From positions 29,917 through 93,916 of the forward strand of contig JAWODJ010000124.1 of the NCBI GenBank assembly GCA_046483315.1: 64,000 bases of DNA, read 5' to 3'. The first letter of the stretch is position 1. Every line of letters starts with the position of its first letter. Positions 26,382 through 35,539 of this stretch are shown piece by piece. This DNA comes from PXAP01 sp046483315 (GTDB lineage: Bacteria; Bacteroidota; Bacteroidia; Bacteroidales; PUMT01). A model generated the notes under the pieces. That model made no database searches, was not told where the DNA came from, and saw only the letters and a program-made list of their open reading frames with translations. The position numbers were made by a program, and so were the translations under genes.

Positions 26382-27758
26382 ATGGACAATAAAACAGGAA
26401 AAATTCTGGCAGTTGATGACAACGAAGATATATTGTTTGCACTTAAGCTGTTGCTGAAACCACATGTTGAAATTATCAGAACCACAGACAATCCCTCGGA
26501 TATACCTGAATTAATGAAGAATGATGATTTTGACGTTATCCTGCTGGATATGAACTTTACAAAAGACGCGATCAGCGGACAGGAAGGTTTTGACTGGCTG
26601 CAAAGAATCCTTGAAATAGATCCCGATGTCGTTGTTGTATTTATTACAGCATATGGAGATGCTGAGAAAGCAGTCAAAGCCATAAAAGCAGGAGCGACGG
26701 ACTTTGTTCTCAAACCATGGCAAAATGAAAAGCTTATTGCCACGGTTTCAGCATCTGTACAGCTGAAACGTTCCCGCCAGGAAGCCAGCGGATTGAAACT
26801 GAAACAAAAAGAGATCAGCAAAGTTCTGGATCAACCATTTCAGGATTTTATAGGTGTCTCGCCGGCAATGCAGGAAGTATTCACCACAATAAAAAAGGTT
26901 GCAAAGACTGATGCCAATGTGCTTATACTTGGCGAAAACGGGACAGGTAAGGAGCTGGTGGCAAGAGCTTTGTACAGGAATTCTCCGAGGAAGGATGAAG
27001 TTTTTATCAGCGTCGACCTTGGCAGTATAAGTGAGACCTTATTTGAAAGTGAACTGTTCGGCCATGTTAAAGGAGCTTTTACCGATGCCATTAAAGATAA
27101 ATCGGGACGATTTGAAATAGCCTCAGGGGGCACTCTATTCCTGGATGAAATCGGTAATCTCACACCAGCCATGCAGGCAAAATTACTTACAGTAATAGAA
27201 AGAAAGGAAGTAATCAAGGTTGGCTCAAACAAACCCATACCTATAGACATAAGACTTATTTGTGCCACAAATAACGATATTCACCAGATGGTTTCTGAAG
27301 AAAATTTCCGCCAGGATCTGCTCTACAGGATCAATACTGTCGAGATACAGCTCCCTCCTCTCCGGGACCGTACGGGAGACATCCCTGTTCTTGCCGGTCA
27401 TTTTCTGAAAATATACAATAAAAAATATAAAAAAAACATAAACAGAATCAGTAATGAAGCGATGAACAAGCTCAACCAGTACCACTGGCCCGGCAATGTA
27501 AGGGAATTGCAACATGCTATTGAACGTGCACTTATAATGAGCGACTCAAACAGCCTTGAAGCAGATGACTTCATGTTATCTTCAAAACCCAGAAAATCCG
27601 GGGAGATTGATTTACCTACTTATAATCTGGATGAGATTGAAAAGAATGTTATCATGAAAGTGATGAAACAATATCAGGGAAATATATCCCAGGCAGCTTC
27701 TGAACTTGGATTAACACGTACATCGCTTTACCGCAGAATGGAAAAATATGGTTTATAA
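26382..27758 (+). CDS. Sigma-54-dependent NtrC-type response regulator
   Basis: A 458-residue activator with three domains. The receiver (1-120) has the acidic pair Asp12-Asp13, the phospho-acceptor Asp56 (VILLDMNF) and Lys111. The AAA+ domain has Walker A GENGTGK (184-190) and the sigma-54 contact loop GAFTDA (231-236) in place of the canonical GAFTGA, followed by GGTLFLDEIGNL. A Fis-type helix-turn-helix closes the protein (NISQAASELGLTRTSLYRRM). It is expected to activate the divergent efflux operon through the twin sites at 26194-26228. Its frame overlaps the histidine kinase gene by 11 bp. The Asp in the loop is a known variant in Bacteroidota regulators. Confidence 0.94.
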   Translation: MDNKTGKILAVDDNEDILFALKLLLKPHVEIIRTTDNPSDIPELMKNDDFDVILLDMNFTKDAISGQEGFDWLQRILEIDPDVVVVFITAYGDAEKAVKAIKAGATDFVLKPWQNEKLIATVSASVQLKRSRQEASGLKLKQKEISKVLDQPFQDFIGVSPAMQEVFTTIKKVAKTDANVLILGENGTGKELVARALYRNSPRKDEVFISVDLGSISETLFESELFGHVKGAFTDAIKDKSGRFEIASGGTLFLDEIGNLTPAMQAKLLTVIERKEVIKVGSNKPIPIDIRLICATNNDIHQMVSEENFRQDLLYRINTVEIQLPPLRDRTGDIPVLAGHFLKIYNKKYKKNINRISNEAMNKLNQYHWPGNVRELQHAIERALIMSDSNSLEADDFMLSSKPRKSGEIDLPTYNLDEIEKNVIMKVMKQYQGNISQAASELGLTRTSLYRRMEKYGL

Positions 27759-29100
27759 GAATTTCAGAATTGTAACCCTGTTCAGAATACTGCTGTTGAC
27801 AGCAAGTATCTTTATATTTGTATACACCATAATGCATTACAGTTTTTACATCACCCCCGTTCTGATAGGGCTGTTGATAGTTATTCAGATATTGCTCCTT
27901 TATAAATATGTTGACAAAGTAAACCGTGATCTTACTACATTTCTCGAATCAATTAGGTTCTCCGAATTCACATTAACATTTCAGACTCGCGGACTAGGTT
28001 CATCTTTTGATGAACTTAACAAAGCATTCAATGATGTAATCAAGGATTTTCAGAAGGTCAGATCTGAGAAAGAAGAGCACTTTCAATATCTTCAGAGTGT
28101 TGTACAGAATATAGATGTAAGTATTCTGGCTTACCAGCGGGACGGGACAGTGGAAATGGTAAACAAATCAGCTAAAAAACTTTTCCAGGTAAGCAGTCTG
28201 CGCAACATTCATTCCCTTAACTCACTGAGCGACGAACTGGTTAATACACTTATTGAGATTAAACCAGGTGAAAATAAGCTTGTAAGGGTGCAGGAACAGG
28301 ATGATCTGCTTCAGCTGGCAATATTTGCCACTGAACTTAAAATTCACAACAAGGAAATTATTCTTTCTACAATAAAAAACATCCAGAACGTTCTTGAAGA
28401 ACAGGAAACCGAAGCATGGCAAAAGCTGATCAGGGTCTTAACTCATGAGATAATGAATTCAATCACCCCAATCGCATCCCTTTCATCAACACTTGACCTG
28501 ATGCTTAAAAGCATTACAAGCGAAGAAACCAGTAAGCCTCTGGACATGGAATCTGTCTCCGAAATACAGCAGGCTCTGCAAACCATTAACAAACGCAGCA
28601 CAGGTTTACTCCATTTCGTAAACACCTACCGCAATCTGACAAGGATACCCAAACCCAATTTCAGAATCTTCCCTGTTAAAGACCTGATCAATAACGTACA
28701 ATTACTGATGGAAGAAGAATTGCGTCAAAATGAGATTAAGCTTATAACATCTGTTATTCCTCCTGATATAGAATTCTCGGCTGATGAACAGTTACTCGAG
28801 CAGGTTATGATCAATATGGTTAAAAATGCAATCCAGGCATTGAGTAACAGGCCTGATCCTAAAATTGTCATAAAGGGATTTATCAATAAGCGTGGAAGGC
28901 TGACCATACAGGTCAAAGATAACGGACAGGGAATTCTGAAGGAGGTTCTTGACAAAATATTCATTCCTTTCTTCACTACCAGGCCAAAGGGTTCAGGTAT
29001 AGGACTCAGTCTGAGCCGTCAGATAATGCGGTTGCACGGCGGAACTATTTCAGCCAGCTCCGAACCTGATGTGGGAACGACCTTTACCCTTACTTTCTGA
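27748..29100 (+). CDS. Membrane sensor histidine kinase
   Basis: A 450-residue kinase with two adjacent N-terminal transmembrane helices (about 13-30 and 35-53) and almost no periplasmic loop, so it probably senses a membrane or cytoplasmic signal. A PAS-like region (about 110-215) comes before the dimerisation helix with the phospho-acceptor His233 (LTHEIMNSITPIASLSSTLD). The ATP-binding domain has the N box (NMVKNAIQALS), G1 (VKDNGQGI) and the FTTRPKGSGIGLSLSRQIM lid. It overlaps the response regulator gene by 11 bp, so the pair is a cognate two-component system. Length and architecture resemble the NtrY-like kinases of Bacteroidota. Confidence 0.92.
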   Translation: MVYKNFRIVTLFRILLLTASIFIFVYTIMHYSFYITPVLIGLLIVIQILLLYKYVDKVNRDLTTFLESIRFSEFTLTFQTRGLGSSFDELNKAFNDVIKDFQKVRSEKEEHFQYLQSVVQNIDVSILAYQRDGTVEMVNKSAKKLFQVSSLRNIHSLNSLSDELVNTLIEIKPGENKLVRVQEQDDLLQLAIFATELKIHNKEIILSTIKNIQNVLEEQETEAWQKLIRVLTHEIMNSITPIASLSSTLDLMLKSITSEETSKPLDMESVSEIQQALQTINKRSTGLLHFVNTYRNLTRIPKPNFRIFPVKDLINNVQLLMEEELRQNEIKLITSVIPPDIEFSADEQLLEQVMINMVKNAIQALSNRPDPKIVIKGFINKRGRLTIQVKDNGQGILKEVLDKIFIPFFTTRPKGSGIGLSLSRQIMRLHGGTISASSEPDVGTTFTLTF

Positions 29101-29129
29101 TATGGCCTTGAAATAATAAATAGACTATA

Positions 29130-30308
29130 CTAAAAATGAAGCTCGTGAATTGGAATTCCATTCTTAAAAACCTTCCGGATATCAATATGGCCATCTTTTA
29201 CATCAAATAAAACTATATCCCGATCTCTTTTCTCTCCCGGTTTCCATGATCCATAGCCCAGCAATCCGGCAGGTGTGGCAGATGCCATATGCCAGACTTC
29301 TGAGATATCTGCCAGTTTATTATTTATCATGTACTGCACATTATCAAGCAGGGTTTTTGCCGCTCCTGCAAGTAATCCATTTTGACCCTTAATGCTTAAG
29401 CGTCCGCCTTCTTCCAGAACAACTTCCTTTCCAATATGAGTTTCATAAATCCCCGGGTGCATACCGGTGAAATGAGTTGCGTCACTTACCAGTATAGTTT
29501 TATTTCTTTTTGCCTTCAAAACTACCTTGATAAAAGAATCAGGAAGATGATACCCGTCTGCCACAATACTTGCAATGAGCCGGTCTTCCGCCAGCTGATC
29601 CCAGATAATATTGGGATGCCTTGGTAACATCAGCGGAACTGAATTGCCAAGATGAGTTGAAAGGCGGGCACCCGAATTAGCAGCTGAAATAATCTGGCTG
29701 CCATCTGCACTGGAATGAGCTATACCTGCAATCAATCCAGCTTTTCTGCAATTATTTATAAAGTCGGGAGCATTATCCCATTCAGGGGAAAGACTTATAA
29801 TCTTTATTCTGTTTCCCGATGCTTTTTGAAAGGTACAGAAAAGATCCCAATCAGGCGCCTTCACATATTTTTTATTATGTGCTCCCCTGAAGCCATCTTT
29901 ATCAGATATAAAAGGTCCCTCAAGATGAATCCCACCTATACACATGTCCAGTATGGGGTATTCTGAACATGCTTTATCAATAGACGATAGTATCTTCCGA
30001 ATATTTGCAGAAGAGTTAGTAATCACAGTAGGAAAAAAGGTGGTGATCCCTTTATTTAACAAATATTTGGCTGCAGAAAGCAAGCCTTCCCCGTTAAGGG
30101 AGATGTCATTAAAATCAACCCCGTTTACTCCGTTAATCTGCAAGTCTATGAGTCCCGGACCAATAAAAAAGAGTTTGCCTCGATCACTGTCAACCGTTTT
30201 CTCTGCTAACGATGAAGGAAAAGATGTGCCTTTGCAATTAATGATCTCCCCGCTCAAACAGTCCCTCGCCAAAAATTCTGTAACATTGTTTTTATGTTCA
30301 CCCATCAA
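29130..30308 (-). CDS. nagA: N-acetylglucosamine-6-phosphate deacetylase
   Basis: A 392-residue cytoplasmic amidohydrolase-fold enzyme that removes acetate from GlcNAc-6-phosphate. Typical segments are GPGLIDLQINGVNGVDFND, GITTFFPTVITNS, GGIHLEGPFIS (the metal-binding Glu), GIAHSSADGSQI, STHLGNSVPLML and LVSDATHFTGMHPG (the catalytic Asp). The DLQINGVNG motif stands in place of D-x-HxHG, as in NagA proteins with a single metal. It is last in the minus-strand cluster with an SSS symporter and two exported oxidoreductases, which suggests use of an amino sugar. No deaminase (nagB) is in view. Confidence 0.9.
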   Translation of the reverse strand: MMGEHKNNVTEFLARDCLSGEIINCKGTSFPSSLAEKTVDSDRGKLFFIGPGLIDLQINGVNGVDFNDISLNGEGLLSAAKYLLNKGITTFFPTVITNSSANIRKILSSIDKACSEYPILDMCIGGIHLEGPFISDKDGFRGAHNKKYVKAPDWDLFCTFQKASGNRIKIISLSPEWDNAPDFINNCRKAGLIAGIAHSSADGSQIISAANSGARLSTHLGNSVPLMLPRHPNIIWDQLAEDRLIASIVADGYHLPDSFIKVVLKAKRNKTILVSDATHFTGMHPGIYETHIGKEVVLEEGGRLSIKGQNGLLAGAAKTLLDNVQYMINNKLADISEVWHMASATPAGLLGYGSWKPGEKRDRDIVLFDVKDGHIDIRKVFKNGIPIHELHF

Positions 30309-30431
30309 AAACCAATAATATAGAGCATTTAATTACCACCGACAAAATTGACGGTTTTTTTAACTTAATTCAAACTTAGCTGCCTCAAGGGAAGCCCCGG
30401 CTAATTCTTTTGATTAAGTTACCACCACCAG

Positions 30432-31904
30432 TTACTCTTCGTTCTTAATTGAACCCAGCAAAAGTAAAACCCTTTCAGGAACAGGTTTATTGGGATTTAA
30501 AAGTCCCATTATTAAAAATGTTATAGTTGACACTACTACCGGCAATGCAACAGAAAGTGCCAGGCTTTCAACTGATATTATCTTTGTGAGGACAAATGTA
30601 AAGAATCCAAGAGCAATTGAGGTTATTGCGGCCGACGATCCGCATCTGGCGAAGAACGGGAGAAGTCCAAACAGCATAGGCACGGCTACAGGACCAACAA
30701 GCGCTCCAAACCACGAAACAATCAGTCCCAGAACACCCCCAAAATGCTCATATTGTGATGCCAGGATAATTGTCAATAATGTAAAGGTGAAAGTGGTTGT
30801 CCGGGCTATCCGCAATGAAATGCCGGATTTTTTTAACTTAGCTGACAACATCGGCAGAATATCACGTGTTATCACTGCAGATATCGTATTAATATCAGAT
30901 GAGGTCATGGACATAGTATTTGCAAACAACGAAGCAAGAACCAGACCGATAAGTCCTATTGGCAGAAGTTCCAGTGTAAGAAGTCCGTATGATTGCGAAG
31001 GATCGGCCAGGTTGGGCATTATTATTGGTGCAGTCCACATGGGCATGAAAAGTATCAACGGCCATATCAAGTATAAGGCCCCGGAAAGATAGGCTGCTTT
31101 TGCCGATTGCCGTTCATCGGGAGAAGATATATACCTTGTTGCAAGATTCCATGTCCCGCCATTATAACTGAGAAAGTTAATTAACAGGAAAGCAAGTGCG
31201 AACCCAACGGTATACGGGTCATTAAAAGCTTGCGAATGTCCTTCAGGAAGCTTGTCCCAGAAAGTAAATATTGAATCTATGCCACCAAGCTGAGACAAAA
31301 CGGCAACAAACATAACTATACCAGCAATAAGCTGAACAATAAACTGGGCAAAATCGGTAAGTATTACAGCCCATAGTCCGCCGAAAGTGACGTATATAAG
31401 AGAAACCCCGCCAGCTATTAAAATACCGGTAACAAGTGATATTCCTGTAAAAACATTAAGTAAAATAGCAATAGCTGCCCATTTTGCAGCTACATCAAAA
31501 AGCTTGAGAATAACACCGCTCCAGGCCATTATTTGTTGTGTGACAAGATTGTAACGATTCACAAGATATTCAAGAGGCGACTGTATGTGATACCTTTTCC
31601 TGAGACGGACCCAAAGTACCGGAAATACTTTTGCAGTAGCTATTATTGCAATGCCAATGGTAAATGCCCACCATATGTAAAGAGAAAAACCGTGTGTATA
31701 TGCCAGTCCTGCATAAGCTACAAATACGGCTCCACTATAACCGGAAACATGATGCGAAATCCCGGATAACCACCAGGGCAGATTGCCTCCGGCAACAAAG
31801 TAATCCTCCAGAGTCTTATTCTTCACCCATGCCCATAATCCAATAAGGACCATCGCTAAAAAAAAGAGCAGGATAACTATAAAATCAAGATTATTGAGCT
31901 GCAT
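30432..31904 (-). CDS. Sodium:solute symporter (SSS family)
   Basis: A 490-residue transporter with about 13 hydrophobic helices. Family motifs include the opening LDFIVILLFFLAMVLIGLWA, EDYFVAGGNLPWWLSGISHH and the interior GGLWAVILTDFAQFIVQLI. It uses the sodium gradient to take up a solute. Related Bacteroidota symporters next to sugar oxidoreductases or nagA usually carry sugars, so an amino sugar such as GlcNAc is the best guess. The 2-bp spacing to the upstream oxidoreductase gene indicates an operon. NagA follows after 123 bp. Confidence 0.9.
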   Translation of the reverse strand: MQLNNLDFIVILLFFLAMVLIGLWAWVKNKTLEDYFVAGGNLPWWLSGISHHVSGYSGAVFVAYAGLAYTHGFSLYIWWAFTIGIAIIATAKVFPVLWVRLRKRYHIQSPLEYLVNRYNLVTQQIMAWSGVILKLFDVAAKWAAIAILLNVFTGISLVTGILIAGGVSLIYVTFGGLWAVILTDFAQFIVQLIAGIVMFVAVLSQLGGIDSIFTFWDKLPEGHSQAFNDPYTVGFALAFLLINFLSYNGGTWNLATRYISSPDERQSAKAAYLSGALYLIWPLILFMPMWTAPIIMPNLADPSQSYGLLTLELLPIGLIGLVLASLFANTMSMTSSDINTISAVITRDILPMLSAKLKKSGISLRIARTTTFTFTLLTIILASQYEHFGGVLGLIVSWFGALVGPVAVPMLFGLLPFFARCGSSAAITSIALGFFTFVLTKIISVESLALSVALPVVVSTITFLIMGLLNPNKPVPERVLLLLGSIKNEE

Positions 31905-31906
31905 AA

Positions 31907-32938
31907 TTATCTTATGCCCTCCCCTGCACTTTCTAACACCTCTTCCATCTGTACGGGCTGGCCTCCTCTGCGTTTGCTTTCATCGGCAGCCTCCATAAAG
32001 GCAAAAATTTCAATAGTTTCCTCTTTACTTACCGGAGGAACAGCGGTTTTAAAAAATTTGATTATCTCTTCTACTAATGGCCGGTATCCTTCATACGGCC
32101 CTATTTCCTGAATGCCATCTTCACCAAAAGCAGTTCCTCCATAACCTGTCCTGCCGGTTCTTAATCCTCTGAAAGTTCCTATCCGTCCGTCTTCCCACGT
32201 ACCGGCAACTATATCTGTACCTGACCGGTGAACCCTCACGACTTCCTTGCATCCGGTACCCATTACCGTAAACAGGTTCTCAACCCCATGCACCCCATAC
32301 CAGAACAGATCGGGGTGAGAAGGTTCAATCGAAGCAGGACTGTATGTATCCGCGCCGGTAATTTTACCAATAAGCTCACCATTTCTTAGTTTATAATTAT
32401 TTTTTGCCCAGCGCAGTGAAGATGAAGAGAACACAGGTACATCATACTCTCCGGCAGCTTTATAGATGGCTATTGCATCTTTAAGTGATCCTGCCACCGG
32501 CTTGTCAATAAACACCGGCTTACCAGCCTTGAAAATCTCCAGAGCCTGATCAAGATGAAGATTACCATCATTAGTCTCCAGAAGAACCACATCAACCCGA
32601 TCCAGGAGGTTGTCTAAAGAATCCGCTAACTCAACTCCGATACCTTTCATATCTTCAATATATCCGGGGATTCTACTATAGCTTGATTCTATTGTCCTGC
32701 TGCCATATGGATAAGCGGAAACAACACTATACCCCCTCATTGTCACATTATCAGGATCATTGATCATTTTGGTAAATGCAACAGCATGAGATGTATCCAG
32801 GCCAATCACACCAATTTTGATATCATTTTCATCGAATCTGTTATTAATGAAAGGAAAGGCCCTTGTTCCCAGTCCCAGAGTTAGTCCGGTTGCAGCTGTC
32901 TTTCTCAGAAAGTCCCTGCGGTTAAATTTCGAAAACAT
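31907..32938 (-). CDS. Exported Gfo/Idh/MocA-family oxidoreductase (343 aa)
   Basis: A 343-residue protein. A twin-arginine-like signal, NRRDFLRKTAATGLTLGLG, suggests folded export with bound cofactor. The Rossmann start is IKIGVIGLDTSHAVAF, where the usual second Gly of GxGxxG is replaced. The EKP-type catalytic Lys motif appears as GKPVFIDKPVAGS. It is separated by 2 bp from the symporter gene. Family members oxidise, reduce or rearrange sugars with NAD(P); the sugar is unknown. The degenerate nucleotide-binding motif and the His in DTSHAVAF set it apart from the larger paralogue upstream. Confidence 0.85.
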   Translation of the reverse strand: MFSKFNRRDFLRKTAATGLTLGLGTRAFPFINNRFDENDIKIGVIGLDTSHAVAFTKMINDPDNVTMRGYSVVSAYPYGSRTIESSYSRIPGYIEDMKGIGVELADSLDNLLDRVDVVLLETNDGNLHLDQALEIFKAGKPVFIDKPVAGSLKDAIAIYKAAGEYDVPVFSSSSLRWAKNNYKLRNGELIGKITGADTYSPASIEPSHPDLFWYGVHGVENLFTVMGTGCKEVVRVHRSGTDIVAGTWEDGRIGTFRGLRTGRTGYGGTAFGEDGIQEIGPYEGYRPLVEEIIKFFKTAVPPVSKEETIEIFAFMEAADESKRRGGQPVQMEEVLESAGEGIR

Positions 32939-33042
32939 ATTAAAATATTTTAATTATTTTTTCTGGAATAAAAGATCACTCTATGGATCGATCACAATTA
33001 TTGATTAGAATATGGTATTGCAACAGTCGGTGCTATATTGAT

Positions 33043-34371
33043 TCACACCGTTGGTTTCCATCCTGACTCATAATCCCTGCCCCATAATCTCATTGCCTCA
33101 GGATCATTAATTATTTTACCATCATCCGGATTACAATTTATTGTTCTGCCAACCCTGTGGGCTATATTTCCAAGATGGCATGCAAGAACGCTTATGTTTG
33201 AATCATGATAGACCGATCTCGGCTGCTTCCCGGTCCGTATCGCTTCGGAAAAATTTTCTATATGACCTGAATCCATATTAAATCCGCCACCGGTCAGATC
33301 AATCGCAACTTCTTCATTTGTCACTTTTTTTATTTCTTTGTTACTATTATCAAAAAATGTATAAGAGTTGTTGCTCAGTACCATAGTACCCTGTTCACTG
33401 TGGAAAGAAACAGCGGCACCAAGACCTTCTATTGGTCTTGCATTACAACTCCTTCCCTCCCATGAAATAGTCTTGTTCTCCGGAAAGTCAAAAACGGTAA
33501 TTTGTGTGTCAGGTGTTTCCCAGTCATCATTGTAAGCATATCTGCCGCCATGTGAACTTACCTTGTATGGATACTCCACTCCTAACCCCAATCTGGCAAG
33601 ATCAATAAAATGAGTTCCGTTATTTAACAGTTCGCCTGTACCCCAGTGCCAGAACCAGTGCCAGTTATAGTGAATCAGGTTATCCCTGAAGGGGCGTCTG
33701 GGTGCAGGTCCCTGCCAAAGCTCATAATCAATCCCTGCCGGAACATCTGAGATTTTGCCAAAGCCTATCGGCTGACGATTAGCCCCATACCAGGTTCTGG
33801 CAAAATGAGGATCACCAATTATTCCGGATTTAAGTTCCATGAAGGCTTCTCTGACAATTGGCCATGATCTGCGCTGATTGCCCATCTGGACAACTTTACC
33901 ATACTTTTTTGCTGCTTTTTCAACAAGCTCTCCTTCATGTGGATTATGGCTGCCCGGTTTTTCAACATAAACATGCTTTCCGGCCTGCAGGGCCATTATT
34001 GCCGCCGGGGCATGCCAGTGGTCAGGCATGGCAATAACAACAGCATCAACTGACTTGTCATCAAGGATATTCCTGAAATCTTTTATTCCCCTTGCTTCAC
34101 CGGAATATCCGATATCCTTAACTACGTTCAGACCCTTAGCTATGGCGCGATCATCCACATCGCAAATAAATGCCACTTCTACTCCCGGTGTCCGTGCAAA
34201 GCCGGAAGCAAGCGCAGATCCGCGGGAGTTGGTGCCAACAACGGCCACCCTTATCCTGTCATTTGCAGATTTATTACCTGAATAGCTAAAGCTGTAAGCT
34301 CCCATAATACCGATACCTGCTGCTGATGCTGCAGCTCTTTTAACAAAACTCCTGCGACTGTAATGCTGCAT
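33043..34371 (-). CDS. Exported Gfo/Idh/MocA-family oxidoreductase (442 aa)
   Basis: A 442-residue protein with a twin-arginine signal (SRRSFVKRAAASAAGIGIMG). It has a canonical Rossmann start (IRVAVVGTNSRGSALASGFA) and the catalytic motif GKHVYVEKPGSHNP. The C-terminal half has the beta-sheet domain with the tail WGRDYESGWKP, typical of the ~440-residue Bacteroidota subgroup annotated as dehydrogenases or GH109-like enzymes. It is the first gene of the sugar cluster. Export plus a tightly bound NAD would allow redox-assisted sugar conversion in the periplasm, a role inferred from relatives. Confidence 0.87.
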   Translation of the reverse strand: MQHYSRRSFVKRAAASAAGIGIMGAYSFSYSGNKSANDRIRVAVVGTNSRGSALASGFARTPGVEVAFICDVDDRAIAKGLNVVKDIGYSGEARGIKDFRNILDDKSVDAVVIAMPDHWHAPAAIMALQAGKHVYVEKPGSHNPHEGELVEKAAKKYGKVVQMGNQRRSWPIVREAFMELKSGIIGDPHFARTWYGANRQPIGFGKISDVPAGIDYELWQGPAPRRPFRDNLIHYNWHWFWHWGTGELLNNGTHFIDLARLGLGVEYPYKVSSHGGRYAYNDDWETPDTQITVFDFPENKTISWEGRSCNARPIEGLGAAVSFHSEQGTMVLSNNSYTFFDNSNKEIKKVTNEEVAIDLTGGGFNMDSGHIENFSEAIRTGKQPRSVYHDSNISVLACHLGNIAHRVGRTINCNPDDGKIINDPEAMRLWGRDYESGWKPTV

Positions 34372-34462
34372 GGTACAAGTTTTTGGTTTATATTAATTTT
34401 TTACCGGCAATATATAAAAAAATTCCATGCCTGATACATAAAAAACAGGTCTCTGACAAGAA

Positions 34463-35539
34463 TCAACCACCAAACCTCAGACGAGAAAATACTCTTCTTC
34501 CTTTTATAAAGAAGTCAATCACTATGCTACGGCGATACATTTCGGGATGCATTTCAGGTGCCCGGGACTGGTTTCCTGCCGTCCCCCCAGATAATGTAGC
34601 GGAACTCGGGTCAGACAGGTATCCTGCTGCTCTCTTTTTCAATTGTTTATTAATAAGCTGACCGAAAAAGGCAAAGTGCGCCTTTACTACAGCAAAGGCG
34701 TTTGCAAAGGAAAAAGCTGAAATGAATTTCATAACAGAAATCCAGTCCAATCCAAGCCTTATTAAAATCAACCATAGTCTTCTGCGTGGAAGGTTCTTTG
34801 CAAGCATTAAAAGACTGTTACGGAAGTTTAAAAAAACCTTCCGGGGGTGGTACGGGGGAAGTGTGCCGCCTCCAAGATGATAAACAACGGATGAGGGACA
34901 TACCATAATCTTTCTGCCGGCATTTTTCAGTCTCCAGCAAAGATCTATCTCTTCCATATGAGCAAAAAACTTCTTATCTAGTCCTCCTGCAGCATGCCAG
35001 TGGGTTCCGCGGACTATCATACAGGCCCCCGTGGCCCAGAACACTTCCCGTTCATCATCGTACTGCCCGTGATCCTTCTCAATAACATCAAAGATCCTGC
35101 CGCGACAAAAGGGATAACCAAGAAAATCAATAAACCCGCCTGCCGCCCCGGCATATTCAAAATAATCCCTGCGGGTTATATCCCTGATCTTTGGCATGCA
35201 GGCAGCAACATTGGTATCATTATCCATCAGCCTGATCAGAGGCTCTGTCCATCCCGGAGTTACCTGAACATCGGAATTAAGAAGAATATAATATTCTGCG
35301 TTTATTTCCGCGAAAGCTTTATTATACCCCCCGGCAAATCCGTAATTTTTATCAAACTTTAGCACTCTGACATCAGGAAACCGATCTTCCAGAAACTTCA
35401 GGGATCCGTCCGATGATCCATTATCTGCAATCCATAAATGGTTCTGTTCACTCTCCGAATACTTTTTAACTTCCGGCAAAAACCTTCTGAGATATTCAAT
35501 CCCGTTCCAGTTCAAAATAACTATTGCAAGTTTTATCAT
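34463..35539 (-). CDS. Family 2 glycosyltransferase
   Basis: A 358-residue GT-A fold glycosyltransferase. It opens with LAIVILNWNGIEYLRRFLP, carries the nucleotide-sugar DNGSSDGSL segment, and has YYILLNSDVQVTPGW with the metal-binding Asp-x-Asp-like pair. The central MEEIDLCWRLKNAGRKI and PSSVVYHLGGGT motifs match the rhamnosyltransferase-like subgroup of GT2. The C-terminal helix is amphipathic and suggests membrane association. It overlaps the acyltransferase stop/start region by 1 nt, so both probably act in envelope glycolipid synthesis. Donor sugar is unknown. Confidence 0.88.
   Translation of the reverse strand: MIKLAIVILNWNGIEYLRRFLPEVKKYSESEQNHLWIADNGSSDGSLKFLEDRFPDVRVLKFDKNYGFAGGYNKAFAEINAEYYILLNSDVQVTPGWTEPLIRLMDNDTNVAACMPKIRDITRRDYFEYAGAAGGFIDFLGYPFCRGRIFDVIEKDHGQYDDEREVFWATGACMIVRGTHWHAAGGLDKKFFAHMEEIDLCWRLKNAGRKIMVCPSSVVYHLGGGTLPPYHPRKVFLNFRNSLLMLAKNLPRRRLWLILIRLGLDWISVMKFISAFSFANAFAVVKAHFAFFGQLINKQLKKRAAGYLSDPSSATLSGGTAGNQSRAPEMHPEMYRRSIVIDFFIKGRRVFSRLRFGG

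Noticed and set aside
26156..26821. 221-codon minus-strand frame reaching into the regulator gene
   Set aside because: Antisense to the receiver and linker of the sigma-54 regulator, and crosses the activator sites and promoter region.
30490..31092. 200-codon plus-strand frame in the symporter gene
   Set aside because: Antisense to the SSS symporter; hydrophobic helices of the real gene explain the open frame.
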